Positions 24,056 through 33,274 are shown, counted from the stretch's first letter. The stretch: 64,000 nt of DNA from Streptococcus ovis DSM 16829 (GCF_000380125.1 NZ_KB904562.1:236289-300288); one strand, 5' to 3'. Notes: generated by a model not told the origin, from the letters alone. Translations and numbers: made by a program.

Positions 24056-24427
24056 ATGTCAGTAACAGTTATTCATGATTCATATAGTGAACTATGCCAT
24101 GATACCTTTTATGGTAAGCATTTTTTAGAATTACCAGAACATATTATTGAGGCTTTAGATGGTTATTTTGATGGTCAGACGATCAATCTTTCAGGTGATG
24201 GTAGTCATCCTGATAACATATGGGTTAATTCCTATGTTTGTTTAGATAGTGATGAACTTTTAACCTATCAGACTAAAATGCTTTCACATGAAGAATTTGA
24301 GGCATTGCAGGAATCGGATTCTTTGTATGATTACATTGAAAAAAATGAAGATGAAATCAATAATCGCTTGAGTGAAAAATTCTATGTTTTAGGTCGTGAC
24401 GACTTAGAGTGGCATTTGTTGCAGTGA
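24056..24427 (+). CDS. Acidic hypothetical protein of the leading region
   Basis: A 123-residue, strongly acidic protein (many D and E, e.g. YVCLDSDELLTY, YDYIEKNEDEINN) with no hydrophobic segment. AAGGAGG precedes the ATG. Net negative charge is typical of DNA-mimic anti-restriction proteins and of small ICE proteins, but no ArdA motif is clear. It precedes two ArdA-like frames in the same direction. Unknown function. Confidence 0.6.
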   Translation: MSVTVIHDSYSELCHDTFYGKHFLELPEHIIEALDGYFDGQTINLSGDGSHPDNIWVNSYVCLDSDELLTYQTKMLSHEEFEALQESDSLYDYIEKNEDEINNRLSEKFYVLGRDDLEWHLLQ

Positions 24428-24506
24428 GAGGAGAAATCACGTGGAAAAAAATGAAAATGATAGATCGTTAGAATTGAAATTTTAAATAAATAATAAAGGA
24501 GAAGCA

Positions 24507-24716
24507 ATGATTAGAGCAAAAATTAGAAATCCTGTAAATGGTCGTTCGTTATGGTTTAATTTTCCATTATATTTTGGTCGGCTTTCGTTGATTGGACATA
24601 GTTGTAACTATGAAGATGAGGTGGAAGTGATAGAGCTAGAGGGAACTCCAGAATTTCCAATTGGTATTTGTAAAGTAGCTGATTTGGAGGAGTTGAATCG
24701 CCTGGCGGAGAGGTAA
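24507..24716 (+). CDS. Small ArdA-like protein
   Basis: A 69-residue acidic protein. Its segment GRSLWFNFPLYFG followed by an acidic stretch and ending DLEELNRLAE resembles the N-terminal domain of ArdA (pattern W-F-x-F-P near the start and E-L-N-R-L after about 45 residues). ArdA mimics B-form DNA and inhibits type I restriction enzymes; full proteins are about 165 residues, so this is one domain. AAAGGAGAAGCA precedes the ATG. It lies four bases before the next gene. Confidence 0.5.
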   Translation: MIRAKIRNPVNGRSLWFNFPLYFGRLSLIGHSCNYEDEVEVIELEGTPEFPIGICKVADLEELNRLAER

Positions 24717-24720
24717 TTAT

Positions 24721-25197
24721 ATGTTAGCACGTATTAGATTACACAATAATGGTGAAGGTCGGAATCTTCCTAGAGTAGTAGATTTGTTACGTTTTAGTGA
24801 AGAAGATATTCGCAATCGTTTAAGGGATTTGGGTTATTCTTATGATTCGGAATTACTGGTAACTGGCTTTGAAGATTGGGAAGTCGAATACAATATGTCA
24901 CTTACTCAAGCCTATATGTTGAAAGTCGTACTAGTTGGCTATTATGATAATGATGAATTTATTTTAGTTCATCAGTTGAAACGTAGAATACCTATAATGG
25001 ATATTTGTCTTAACCATTATAAATTTCTCTCTAGAAATGAAGTAGAAGTTATGAAACATATTTTGAAAAATTGTGAGATGAACTCCGTTATTGAGTTCTT
25101 TTTTCAATCTCAAAATTGGGTCAATGCTGTATCTGCTTATGTTGAAAGTGGATATTTGTTAAATACAAACAATGGATTTTATTACTTGGATGAATAA
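24721..25197 (+). CDS. Hypothetical protein, possible companion ArdA-like domain
   Basis: A 158-residue protein following the ArdA-like frame by four bases. It begins MLARIRLHNNGEGRNLP, similar in layout to an ArdA N-terminus, has an acidic FEDWEVEYN segment and ends with an aromatic strand NNGFYYLDE. Length and position equal those of ArdA in Tn916 (after the relaxase, before the mating genes). The similarity is too weak to be certain. Confidence 0.5.
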   Translation: MLARIRLHNNGEGRNLPRVVDLLRFSEEDIRNRLRDLGYSYDSELLVTGFEDWEVEYNMSLTQAYMLKVVLVGYYDNDEFILVHQLKRRIPIMDICLNHYKFLSRNEVEVMKHILKNCEMNSVIEFFFQSQNWVNAVSAYVESGYLLNTNNGFYYLDE

Positions 25198-25257
25198 TTA
25201 GTAAGTATAAAAGTATTAGATAATTTCAAAGTTATCTATAAAAGAAAGGAATAAAAA

Positions 25258-25947
25258 GTGTTTATAAATAAAGAAATTTTTAGTTTTCGAAAAATTAAAG
25301 TAGGTCTTGTAGGATTAGTTGCTACAACCACTATTTTTTCAGGTAGCAGTGTTACACTTGCGGATGAACTTTTAACCAATTCAGATGACATTTCGGCTGA
25401 TGTTGTTAATGATAAGGAACCCGTTTTGGTTGATTTAAAATCAGTTGAAACATTAGATGGACTTGAGCCAGTTTCTCCAACTCCATCTGAACCACAGGAA
25501 GAGCCAGTTTCTCCAACTCCGTTTGAACCACGGGAAGAGCCAGTTTCTCCAACTCCGTTTGAACCACAGGAAAAGCCAGTTTTTCCAACTCCGTCTGAAC
25601 CACAGGAAAAGCCAGTTTCTCCAACTCCGTCTACTCCTCAAGAAGAACCAGTTGTTGTGAATCCTGTAGAAAATCCCATAGAAATATCACAAGGAAAAAT
25701 TGTTGGTACACAAAATGGAAGTTTAGTAATTCAGGGTTCTGATGGTCTAGTTAATACTTTTTCTGCAGATAGTGTTGGTGGGACTATTCGGGAAGATGGA
25801 ACAATTTTAGTGAAAGATTCAACTGGTAAGTTAACACGACTTCCAAATACAGGTCAGAAAATGCTTGATTCGCTTATTATGACTGCTATGGGTGTTATTG
25901 GTTTGTTTGGAGTAGCTTTTATAAAATTAAAAAATGCTTTAGGATAA
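25258..25947 (+). CDS. Small proline-rich LPXTG surface protein
   Basis: A 229-residue wall protein starting at GTG behind AAAGGAATAAAAA. YSIRK-like signal (FSFRKIKVGLVGL), cleavage near LADE, then five 13-residue repeats of the form EEPVSPTPxEPQ (residues about 72-130, 39-bp DNA repeats), a short folded domain and LPNTG near residue 194 with membrane helix but only a short basic tail. It sits between leading-region and mating genes and is a probable substrate of the ICE sortase. PrgC of pCF10 is a comparable proline-repeat wall protein. Confidence 0.8.
   Translation: MFINKEIFSFRKIKVGLVGLVATTTIFSGSSVTLADELLTNSDDISADVVNDKEPVLVDLKSVETLDGLEPVSPTPSEPQEEPVSPTPFEPREEPVSPTPFEPQEKPVFPTPSEPQEKPVSPTPSTPQEEPVVVNPVENPIEISQGKIVGTQNGSLVIQGSDGLVNTFSADSVGGTIREDGTILVKDSTGKLTRLPNTGQKMLDSLIMTAMGVIGLFGVAFIKLKNALG
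25470..25650 (+). repeat. Tandem 39-bp repeats in the proline-rich LPXTG gene
   Basis: About five in-frame copies of a 39-bp unit (GAGCCAGTTTCTCCAACTCC and the following 19 bases) with a few substitutions. Copy number is likely to vary between strains by slippage. Confidence 0.85.
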
Positions 25948-25980
25948 CTTTTTTAAGTTGTTGTTTGAGAAAGGAGAAAC

Positions 25981-26946
25981 ATGAATTTTGAAAAACTTAT
26001 TGATTATATCAGTCAGTTTTGTAAAGTCAAGAAAGTAAAAGAAAAGCCATCAGTAAAACATGTAAGACAACGTTCTGCAAATTTTTTAGTATATGGAATG
26101 TTGTTTTTATTTGTATCTATTGGTTTGCTAGGAAGCTTACGTGCAATTAGTTTATCTAGTCAAGTTAGTTCTTTACAAATGCAAGTAAAAGAATTTAAAG
26201 GGACTGTCTCTGATTTTCCAACTAATCAAACGGATATAGATATATCAAAACTTCGTCAGTATATGTTTGACTTTTTAAAAGTTTATATTAATTATACTGA
26301 TGAAACAGCTTCTGATAGGCAAGTAGAGTTACAGAAATATTATTCTTTCTCTAATGATTTGGATTCTAGTGAAAGTGTAAATGAAGTACGTACTTTGACA
26401 GGTCAAAACATGATTGGTTTGAATAAGGAAGGTGATTTGTATATTGCAGATTTGAAATTGTCTTACGATACTGTGGAAGAAGGTAAGACTGTATCTCGTT
26501 TGCGAGTACTTGCAGTTCCTTTTAAAACAGAAAATGGGTTATTTTCGATTGTCAGTCCTCCTTTCTATAAACAAGAAGATGTGTTGACAGGAAAGTCAGA
26601 AGCATTATTACGTAAGAAAACTGAAGATGTAGAACGTGTGGACGAAGAAGTTTCAAAATCTATCAAAGAATTTTTATCTGTATTTTTTGAAAAGTATGCG
26701 TCAAGTAACGAAACAGATTTGGCATTATTGATGAAAACCCCGTTTTATATGGGTGGTCAATATGTAGTTGAATCGATTAATGATAGTTCTGTTCTGATTT
26801 ATAAAAAAGGAGACAATACGATTGTACAGTTGTCAGTTATTTTTAAAGATAGGAGCGGAAGTACTCATTCGGAGAATTTCACACTCTATCTTGTGAAGCA
26901 AGATAGTGGTTGGTTTGTAAATGATTTGTATCATTATTTTAAATAA
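25981..26946 (+). CDS. tcpC: TcpC/VirB8-like conjugation scaffold protein
   Basis: A 321-residue protein with one transmembrane segment (about residues 38-58, FLVYGMLFLFVSIGLLGSL) and two extracellular NTF2-like domains (about 80-205 and 215-320), the architecture of TcpC, Tn916 Orf13 and ICEBs1 ConB. It scaffolds the mating channel. GAGAAAGGAGAAAC precedes the ATG. In Tn916 the homologue is at the end of the transfer operon; here it leads the channel genes, as in ICESt3. Confidence 0.85.
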   Translation: MNFEKLIDYISQFCKVKKVKEKPSVKHVRQRSANFLVYGMLFLFVSIGLLGSLRAISLSSQVSSLQMQVKEFKGTVSDFPTNQTDIDISKLRQYMFDFLKVYINYTDETASDRQVELQKYYSFSNDLDSSESVNEVRTLTGQNMIGLNKEGDLYIADLKLSYDTVEEGKTVSRLRVLAVPFKTENGLFSIVSPPFYKQEDVLTGKSEALLRKKTEDVERVDEEVSKSIKEFLSVFFEKYASSNETDLALLMKTPFYMGGQYVVESINDSSVLIYKKGDNTIVQLSVIFKDRSGSTHSENFTLYLVKQDSGWFVNDLYHYFK

Positions 26947-26960
26947 AAAGGAGTATATAT

Positions 26961-27182
26961 ATGTTTAATGGTTTATCGGAATTTATGAAAGGTGATGGAA
27001 CAATTGCCATTTCAGCTATTGCAGTTATTCTTTTGTTAAAAACATGGAAAAAATCAGACTGGGTTGGCTTGGGAACTACGCTAGTTTTTTGGGGAATTAT
27101 CATGAGTGTTATTCAAGGACAACAGATTCTTTCATTTGTTGGTAAAGTGCTACGTTGGGTTGGTATTGAGACGGGTTTGTAA
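26961..27182 (+). CDS. Small membrane protein of the mating channel (TcpD-like)
   Basis: A 73-residue protein with two hydrophobic segments (IAISAIAVILLL and a second at about 33-52) placed between tcpC and tcpE. pCW3 TcpD and the small Tn916/ICESt3 membrane proteins occupy this position. AAAAAGGAG precedes the ATG. One base separates its stop from tcpE. The assignment is by position and topology. Confidence 0.65.
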   Translation: MFNGLSEFMKGDGTIAISAIAVILLLKTWKKSDWVGLGTTLVFWGIIMSVIQGQQILSFVGKVLRWVGIETGL

Positions 27183-27183
27183 T

Positions 27184-27594
27184 ATGAAGTATGAAGAAAT
27201 TTTTGATTATTCAGAAGGTCTTTCTGCACCATATTGGATTCAAGAAATTCGTACCAAAAAGGGAAAGTTGATTGCTAGTTTTTCAGTACCAATTCAACTT
27301 TCCTATTTTGTTGTATTTATTGCTGTAGTTTTACTATTAATGACATTGTTTAAACCAGTGATTGATTTTCTACATTTTTTTGTTAAGGGTGCAGTTTATG
27401 TTCTGTATTATTTTGTACCGAATAGAATTGCTCGTTGGTATTCAGAATATGATGTTGATGGAAAACCAATGCTTTATTTTATAAGGGATTGGTTTTTTTA
27501 TATGTTTGATTTTGGATTGAACAAAAAATCTATTTATCAGTCTGATAGAGTTAACAAAATTGAAGAAATTCAATTTGAAAAAACACAATTATGA
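27184..27594 (+). CDS. tcpE: TcpE family conjugation membrane protein
   Basis: A 136-residue protein with two adjacent transmembrane segments (about residues 38-80) followed by the TcpE-like VPNRIARWYSEYDVDGKPMLYFIRD block. TcpE and ICEBs1 ConD are essential channel components. The start at 27184 is chosen because it follows the preceding stop directly and gives the family's usual N-terminus. A longer frame from 27106 overlaps the previous gene. Two hairpins separate it from virB4. Confidence 0.8.
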   Translation: MKYEEIFDYSEGLSAPYWIQEIRTKKGKLIASFSVPIQLSYFVVFIAVVLLLMTLFKPVIDFLHFFVKGAVYVLYYFVPNRIARWYSEYDVDGKPMLYFIRDWFFYMFDFGLNKKSIYQSDRVNKIEEIQFEKTQL

Positions 27595-27646
27595 TTTAAG
27601 TAGATGTCAAAGTCTACTTAAATATAAGGGTTAAAAATCCCTATAA
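27594..27646 (+). other. Two hairpins between tcpE and virB4
   Basis: A perfect 11-bp stem ATTTAAGTAGA (27594-27604)/TCTACTTAAAT (27613-27623) starts on the last base of tcpE. TATAAGGG/CCCTATA follows at 27623-27646. There is no T-run after the first, so it may be an RNA-processing or stabilising element rather than a terminator. Confidence 0.5.
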
Positions 27647-27678
27647 ATATTAAATAAAAAAGTAGAAAAGGAGAAGGA

Positions 27679-30231
27679 ATGGTTATTGATTTAGCTTATC
27701 CAATTGTGAGTACAAATAAGAATATAGCTCTACGTAAAGATAATAGCGCAATTGCATATTATCGTATCCCTAATACACCTATCACTGTAACGGATAAGGT
27801 TAAAAAAGAAAAGCATAAAAAACTTATAGAACGTGTTCTTTTAAAGTTGAAAAATCAAAAGAATTTTGAGATTAAGTTAATTCCAAAAGATTATTTACTG
27901 GAAGAAAAAATGCGTGATTTTGCAAGTGCATTGAGTGAGGAAGCATTAGAAGTAGGTAAGTATTATCAAGAGAAGCTAGTAAAGGATTTGACTGCTGAAA
28001 TGCAAATACCTTATCAATATGATTGGCTGATTGGAGTGGATATTCGGAGATTGACGGTTGATGCAAGCTTACAAGCACTTGTATTTGAAAAAATCAATTT
28101 ACTTGCAAAATCTGTTCTATCCGCTTTTCAGTATGAAGTACCACTTGAAGAGGATTGGTATAAAAACTATAGCGAAGATGAAAATAATGTTTATCAAATA
28201 TTGCGTCCTTTGAAAGCAAAAAGATTGACAGATAAAGATATGTTTTATTATCAGCGAATGCAGTTTTTACGCTATATCCCTCATTTAAAAGAGGAAGTAA
28301 TTGCGAATCGTATGCTTGAAAATGTAACAGATACTAGATTGACGGTGATTGAAGATGGTGTCTTAAAACTAGAAAGTTCTTATGGTATATCCTATGTCGA
28401 TATTTTGCCTATCGGAGAATTTCCTATTATTTTCAATAAATTTCATATTGCAGAGTTTGTTCAACGTTTTAATTTTGCGGTGGAACTTGATATTTTTGGA
28501 GAATTTATTGATAACTCCTCTATTAAAGGAACGATGGCTAGAAGTAATGTGCGTTATTTAAATATTATGAAAGAAGCACAGTCTAGTAATACAGTTCAGC
28601 AAGAGAAAATCATTTTAGGAAATCGTAGTTTAAAAGATCTTATGCGTAAGGTTGGCAATAAACAAGATTTGATTGAGTTTTCTACTAATCTTATTTTATC
28701 TGCTTCTAGCTTAGAAAGTTTACGTAAACGTAGACAGATTGTATTGAATTTTTTTCAAGATTTGAAAGTGGGAATATATGAATCACGTTATGATACACCG
28801 TATTTATTTCAGGCAAGTTTAATGGGACAGCGTTTGTCTCGAACAAGTAAGTTTTGGAATCATTTGACACTTGTTAAGGGGGTGTCAGAATTGATGTTAT
28901 TCACTAATACATTTTCGGGAAATAGGATTGGCTGGTATATTGGGCGTGTCGATAACAATATAAATCAGTGGGATGACTTATCAAGTGCTGTTAGTGCCTC
29001 GAAGAACATTGTTCTGTATAATTCAACTGTTGGTAACAAGGAAGGAGTAGAAGGAAAGCAGACAAAGAATCCCCATTTTGCTATTACAGGAGCAACGGGG
29101 GAAGGGAAGTCTTATCTAGCAGAACTAATTTTTATTTTAACATCATTTGAAAGAGTAAAACTTCTTTATATTGATCCGAAGCGTTCTATTAGGAAACATT
29201 GGGAAGAAAAGATTAATTCTGAATTATTTAGGAAGAAATACCCATTATTATCTAAGCATATTTCAAAATTTAACTTTATTACTTTAGATGCAAAAAATGC
29301 GAATAATAAAGGAGTATTAGACCCTATTGTAGTTCTACTAGATGAGAGTATAGATAAGGACGGTCATGTAACGTATGATGAGAACAATGCTATTAGTACT
29401 TGTAAGAATATGTTGTTTTATTTATTACATGATGAAGATTTATCAATGAAACAGAAGACTGTTTTAGGGGATGTTATTTCTAAAGTTGTTCGTCGACGTG
29501 TAACAGGTGAGAAAGTAGGTTTTAGGACAGTTCTTGATTTATTAGTTGCGGATAAGCGTTCAGATATATCAGAGTTAGGAGAGTTTTTAATTTCGGTAGT
29601 TAATGATTCTATTCTTGAGTTAGCATTTTCTGATGGTAATGTGCAAGGCTTGAGTTATGATAAGCGTGTAACGGTATTAGAAGTGGCAGATTTATCTCTT
29701 CCAAAGTCTTCAGGTCAGAATAGAGATGTCAAATTATCAGATCATGAACAAAAGTCAATTGTATTAATGTTTTCACTTGGAGCATTTTGTCGGAGATTTG
29801 GTGAACGGAATCAGGAAGAAGATACAATTGAATTTTTCGATGAAGCGTGGGTTTTGTTGTCAAGTAATGAGGGTAAAACCGTTATTGATAACATGAAGCG
29901 TATTGGTCGTTATTATAATAATGTATTAGGTTTGATTACTCAATCTATACATGATACCAATACAGAAGATGATTCGACTGGTTTTGGTACTCTATTTGCT
30001 TTTAAGGAGCCTTCGGAATTAGGCGATATATTGGAACATTTAGGATTAGAAAATAATGAAAAAAATATGGAGTGGATTTCAAATATGATTTCAGGTCAAT
30101 GTCTCTATAAGGATGTATATGGTAATTTAAATATGATTACAGTACATACTAATGCACAAGGTATAGATGAATTGTTGAAACCAATGAAATCTACTGTCGC
30201 AAGTAATCTTGAAAATAAATATGCGGGATAG
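27679..30231 (+). CDS. virB4: VirB4-type conjugation ATPase (Tn916 Orf16-like)
   Basis: An 850-residue ATPase of the type IV secretion system. Walker A TGATGEGKS lies near residue 470 and Walker B IEFFDEAW near 717. The long N-terminal half docks on the channel. It corresponds to Orf16 of Tn916 and ConE of ICEBs1 and energises channel assembly or transport. AAAAGGAGAAGGA precedes the ATG, and 11 bp separate it from the VirB6-like gene. Full length with no frame damage. Confidence 0.9.
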   Translation: MVIDLAYPIVSTNKNIALRKDNSAIAYYRIPNTPITVTDKVKKEKHKKLIERVLLKLKNQKNFEIKLIPKDYLLEEKMRDFASALSEEALEVGKYYQEKLVKDLTAEMQIPYQYDWLIGVDIRRLTVDASLQALVFEKINLLAKSVLSAFQYEVPLEEDWYKNYSEDENNVYQILRPLKAKRLTDKDMFYYQRMQFLRYIPHLKEEVIANRMLENVTDTRLTVIEDGVLKLESSYGISYVDILPIGEFPIIFNKFHIAEFVQRFNFAVELDIFGEFIDNSSIKGTMARSNVRYLNIMKEAQSSNTVQQEKIILGNRSLKDLMRKVGNKQDLIEFSTNLILSASSLESLRKRRQIVLNFFQDLKVGIYESRYDTPYLFQASLMGQRLSRTSKFWNHLTLVKGVSELMLFTNTFSGNRIGWYIGRVDNNINQWDDLSSAVSASKNIVLYNSTVGNKEGVEGKQTKNPHFAITGATGEGKSYLAELIFILTSFERVKLLYIDPKRSIRKHWEEKINSELFRKKYPLLSKHISKFNFITLDAKNANNKGVLDPIVVLLDESIDKDGHVTYDENNAISTCKNMLFYLLHDEDLSMKQKTVLGDVISKVVRRRVTGEKVGFRTVLDLLVADKRSDISELGEFLISVVNDSILELAFSDGNVQGLSYDKRVTVLEVADLSLPKSSGQNRDVKLSDHEQKSIVLMFSLGAFCRRFGERNQEEDTIEFFDEAWVLLSSNEGKTVIDNMKRIGRYYNNVLGLITQSIHDTNTEDDSTGFGTLFAFKEPSELGDILEHLGLENNEKNMEWISNMISGQCLYKDVYGNLNMITVHTNAQGIDELLKPMKSTVASNLENKYAG

Positions 30232-30242
30232 AAAGGAGTAGA

Positions 30243-32150
30243 ATGGAAAAATTAAAAGGAATAGATATTTTTCTATTTAGATCATATTTAGAAAAGCCTG
30301 GTTTTACGGATATTGGTGCGGGTATATGGGAAATTTTAAATTTTATTTTTGTGAATCTTCCATTTATGCTACTCAATGTGATAGTGCTTTTTTATTCAAA
30401 TCTTTTAAAATTTATGGAAAATTTTTCTATTTATCACCTATATAAAACCATTATTTATGATAATTCTAAGACTATATGGAAATATATGATTGGTGATGGA
30501 AGTGGTGTATTTTCAAATACATCAATTCTTTATGTTTTGCTGACAATATCTGTTGTTTATCTTTTTATCCAGTGGGCGTTATCCCGTGGAAATTTTTCGC
30601 GTAAGGTACTGCACTTATTAATGGTTATTACACTTTCCTTTGGATATTTTGGCACAATTAATGGAACGTCAGGTGGTATTTTTTTATTAGATGGTATTTA
30701 TAAGTTATCTGATGAAATGATTAAAACCGTTAATTCTGTATCCATCAAAATAAAAGATAATGAGACTGTAGATACTACGGTAAATTTTTCTGATAGTTAC
30801 ATTGAAGATACCTCCTATCAGACTTATCTATATGTGAATACAGGTAGAATAGATGGCAAATTTTTCAATAATCAAACAGAGAAAGAGGAAAAATTCCCTA
30901 CCGATAAAATCTTGGGCAAAGTCGATGACACGGGTACCTTTAAAGCTGTATTGGAAAAAGATAGGGTTGATACAATTAATCGTTTGGGTAGAGATTCTGG
31001 GGACAATAAGGAAAAGAATAGATGGCTTTCCGCTGTTCCAGATTTCTTATTCATGAAGATGTTCTATGTGATATCTTCTATCTTTAAAGCAATTGTTTTA
31101 CCGCTTCCTTACCTTGTCATTTTTATATTAAAAATGATGGCTGAATTATTGGTACTAGTTTTAATGCTTATTTTTCCGATTGCTGTTGTTTTATCATTTA
31201 TTCCACGTTTTCAGGATATATTATTTGGATTTTTTAAGTTGATTTTAATATCTGTGACGATACCATCTTTTGGCTCTATTATGTTGTTGGTAGTATCTGT
31301 TGTTAACTTACTTATTTCCAGTTTTTTAGCTAATGCTCTTTCAACTGATGGACAAAGTACTGCGACTAATTTATTAGTCACTAATTTCATATTTTCTTTC
31401 ATATCTGCGATTATCTATATTGCATTTTGGAAGAACAAAGGCTTTATATTGACTTTTCTTGCAGGGAATATTGGATCCAGTGTTTCTGATGGAGTGGATG
31501 AAGGTGTGCTTTTTGCAGGTAGTGGCTTTTATAATTTGAATGATTACGTAAACTATATGAAAACTCGTTATCAAGATACAGAGATTACACCTGATTTAGA
31601 AATGCAGGATTATGAAGTAGATGATACACCTGAAATGGTTGAAATTGAAGGAGAGGAAACTTACGTAAAGCAGTCTGATATAGATGATTATGAAGTATCT
31701 GAAGAACAGGAGAATCCTTTTGACAAATCAGATGAAGAAACTGGTGATGTTTCTAATCCAGAAGGAAGTGGTGAAGAGAAGGTAGATTCAGAGGCTGATC
31801 TTTATAATGAATTTGAGGCAGAAGATGATCAGAATCATTCTCCAGAAGAATCAGAGGTGTTTCCTTACCAAGAAAAACATATAGAAAATCTAGATGACGA
31901 ACCTACTATCATGGAAACGGAAGATAGTGATAACATGACTGATTTAGAAGATGAGTTTTCTGGTGAAAATCAAGCAGAAAAGGAAATAAATGATCTTCCA
32001 GAAGAATCAGAACAAGAACTGGAAATAGAAGATAATCAGGTAGAAGAACGACCAGTTGAAAATGTTGATAGAAATGTTGAGACTTTGATTACTGAATTTA
32101 GAGATGATGACAATAAGAAAGGAGAGGGAGCAATTGAAGAAGTGGATTAA
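30243..32150 (+). CDS. VirB6-like polytopic mating-channel protein (Tn916 Orf15-like)
   Basis: A 635-residue protein. Several transmembrane helices lie at about 30-60, 90-115, 120-140, 270-360 and 375-410. A soluble loop of about 95 residues (about 160-260) would be outside. The last 185 residues are extremely acidic and disordered (runs such as EVEEDNQ-type E/D/N repeats), longer than usual for Orf15/ConG. It forms part of the membrane pore. Its 3' end overlaps the cwlT start by 17 bases. Confidence 0.85.
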   Translation: MEKLKGIDIFLFRSYLEKPGFTDIGAGIWEILNFIFVNLPFMLLNVIVLFYSNLLKFMENFSIYHLYKTIIYDNSKTIWKYMIGDGSGVFSNTSILYVLLTISVVYLFIQWALSRGNFSRKVLHLLMVITLSFGYFGTINGTSGGIFLLDGIYKLSDEMIKTVNSVSIKIKDNETVDTTVNFSDSYIEDTSYQTYLYVNTGRIDGKFFNNQTEKEEKFPTDKILGKVDDTGTFKAVLEKDRVDTINRLGRDSGDNKEKNRWLSAVPDFLFMKMFYVISSIFKAIVLPLPYLVIFILKMMAELLVLVLMLIFPIAVVLSFIPRFQDILFGFFKLILISVTIPSFGSIMLLVVSVVNLLISSFLANALSTDGQSTATNLLVTNFIFSFISAIIYIAFWKNKGFILTFLAGNIGSSVSDGVDEGVLFAGSGFYNLNDYVNYMKTRYQDTEITPDLEMQDYEVDDTPEMVEIEGEETYVKQSDIDDYEVSEEQENPFDKSDEETGDVSNPEGSGEEKVDSEADLYNEFEAEDDQNHSPEESEVFPYQEKHIENLDDEPTIMETEDSDNMTDLEDEFSGENQAEKEINDLPEESEQELEIEDNQVEERPVENVDRNVETLITEFRDDDNKKGEGAIEEVD

Positions 32151-33255
32151 ACGTACATTGTTTATCACTTTGATTACGGTATTCTTTCCAGTTATATTGA
32201 TTATCATTGTTGCAGGTGGAAGTGCGAGTAGCAGTGCTTCTTCTGTAGTAGATGGTATTACGTATGTAGAACATTGGACAAATGGTGATGCGTATAGTCA
32301 TAATTTTCTTCATCAACGTTACGGTATCACTGTAGAGCAAATCGAAGGTTTTATCCGAAGTCAGGGATTTGAGCCAGTAGGTCGAGCCAGTGGCGAGAAG
32401 TTTTTGTATTATCAAAAAATCAGTGGAATAGATGTACGAGTTTTAATGGCTATAGCCCAAATGGAGAGTGGTTATGGTTCTGCAGGGGTCGCAAAACAAT
32501 TTCCTAGTTCCAATATGTGGGGTTATGGTGCTTTTGACAGTAATCCCAATAACGGAGGTGGCTGGAGTAGTGAGATGGCTTTAACTAATTTTAAAAGTTA
32601 TCAAATTCTCACTCTTGGCAATACCTCGTTTAAGATTATGGATGAACGTGCTATCCAGTACAAAAATGGGACCTTGCCTGCAGGTAAAGGCGTGTATTAT
32701 ACAGATACAAGTGGCACTGGTAAAGTTCGTGCGGATTTGATGGAGAAGTTTGATAAGTATATTGATGCACATGGTGGTACTCCAAAACCACCTCAAACCA
32801 GTGTAGTAGCTGTTTCTGGTGGTGGAACTCTAGCGTCAAGCTGGGATTTTCCTATTCAGTATGCTGGTAAATTAAAATATGGTCAACCATCATCTGCGTC
32901 ATTGACAACTCAGGCTGGTAGTGGCTATCCAGTAGGACAGTGCACTTGGTATGTGTACAATCGTTTAATGGAGGTAGGCATTATCACTGCAGGTGATGGA
33001 TATGGCTACTTAGGTAACGGTCAAGATTGGGTAGGCAGTTTAGTAGCACGTGGTTGGACACAAGTTTCTCAACCAGTAGCAGGAGCAGTTGTGTCCGAGA
33101 GGTATGGTGCTTATGGACACGTTGCATTTGTTGAATATGTGAATCCTGATGGCTCGTTTTTAATTAGTGAGTGTAACTATGCAGGGAATCAAACACAAGT
33201 ACATTTTAGAGTATTAACTCATGCACATAATTTTACATATGCGGTAAGGAAGTAA
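32134..33255 (+). CDS. cwlT: CwlT-like bifunctional peptidoglycan hydrolase
   Basis: A 373-residue exported enzyme: an N-terminal membrane anchor (FITLITVFFPVILIIIVAG), a lysozyme/glucosaminidase-type domain (about residues 50-190, VLMAIAQMESGYGSAG and MWGYGAFDS) and a C-terminal CHAP amidase/peptidase (about 250-373, catalytic Cys in GQCTWYVYN, His in GHVAFVE). It opens the wall for the mating channel, as Tn916 Orf14 and ICEBs1 CwlT do. TTG at 32134 is chosen because AAAGGAGAGGG lies just upstream; a frame from 32104 would put that site inside the gene. Confidence 0.88.
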   Translation: MKKWIKRTLFITLITVFFPVILIIIVAGGSASSSASSVVDGITYVEHWTNGDAYSHNFLHQRYGITVEQIEGFIRSQGFEPVGRASGEKFLYYQKISGIDVRVLMAIAQMESGYGSAGVAKQFPSSNMWGYGAFDSNPNNGGGWSSEMALTNFKSYQILTLGNTSFKIMDERAIQYKNGTLPAGKGVYYTDTSGTGKVRADLMEKFDKYIDAHGGTPKPPQTSVVAVSGGGTLASSWDFPIQYAGKLKYGQPSSASLTTQAGSGYPVGQCTWYVYNRLMEVGIITAGDGYGYLGNGQDWVGSLVARGWTQVSQPVAGAVVSERYGAYGHVAFVEYVNPDGSFLISECNYAGNQTQVHFRVLTHAHNFTYAVRK

Positions 33256-33274
33256 AAAAATAGATTTTGCGTTT

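Noticed and set aside
24441-24485. 14-codon GTG frame behind GAGGAG
   Set aside because: Too short to support; only the ribosome-site-like sequence argues for it.
25470-25650. CRISPR-like regular repeats
   Set aside because: The repeats are contiguous, in-frame coding repeats without spacers.
25406-25660. Several open frames on both strands over the proline-rich repeats
   Set aside because: They arise from the 39-bp repeat period keeping all frames open; only the LPXTG frame has signal, anchor and ribosome site.
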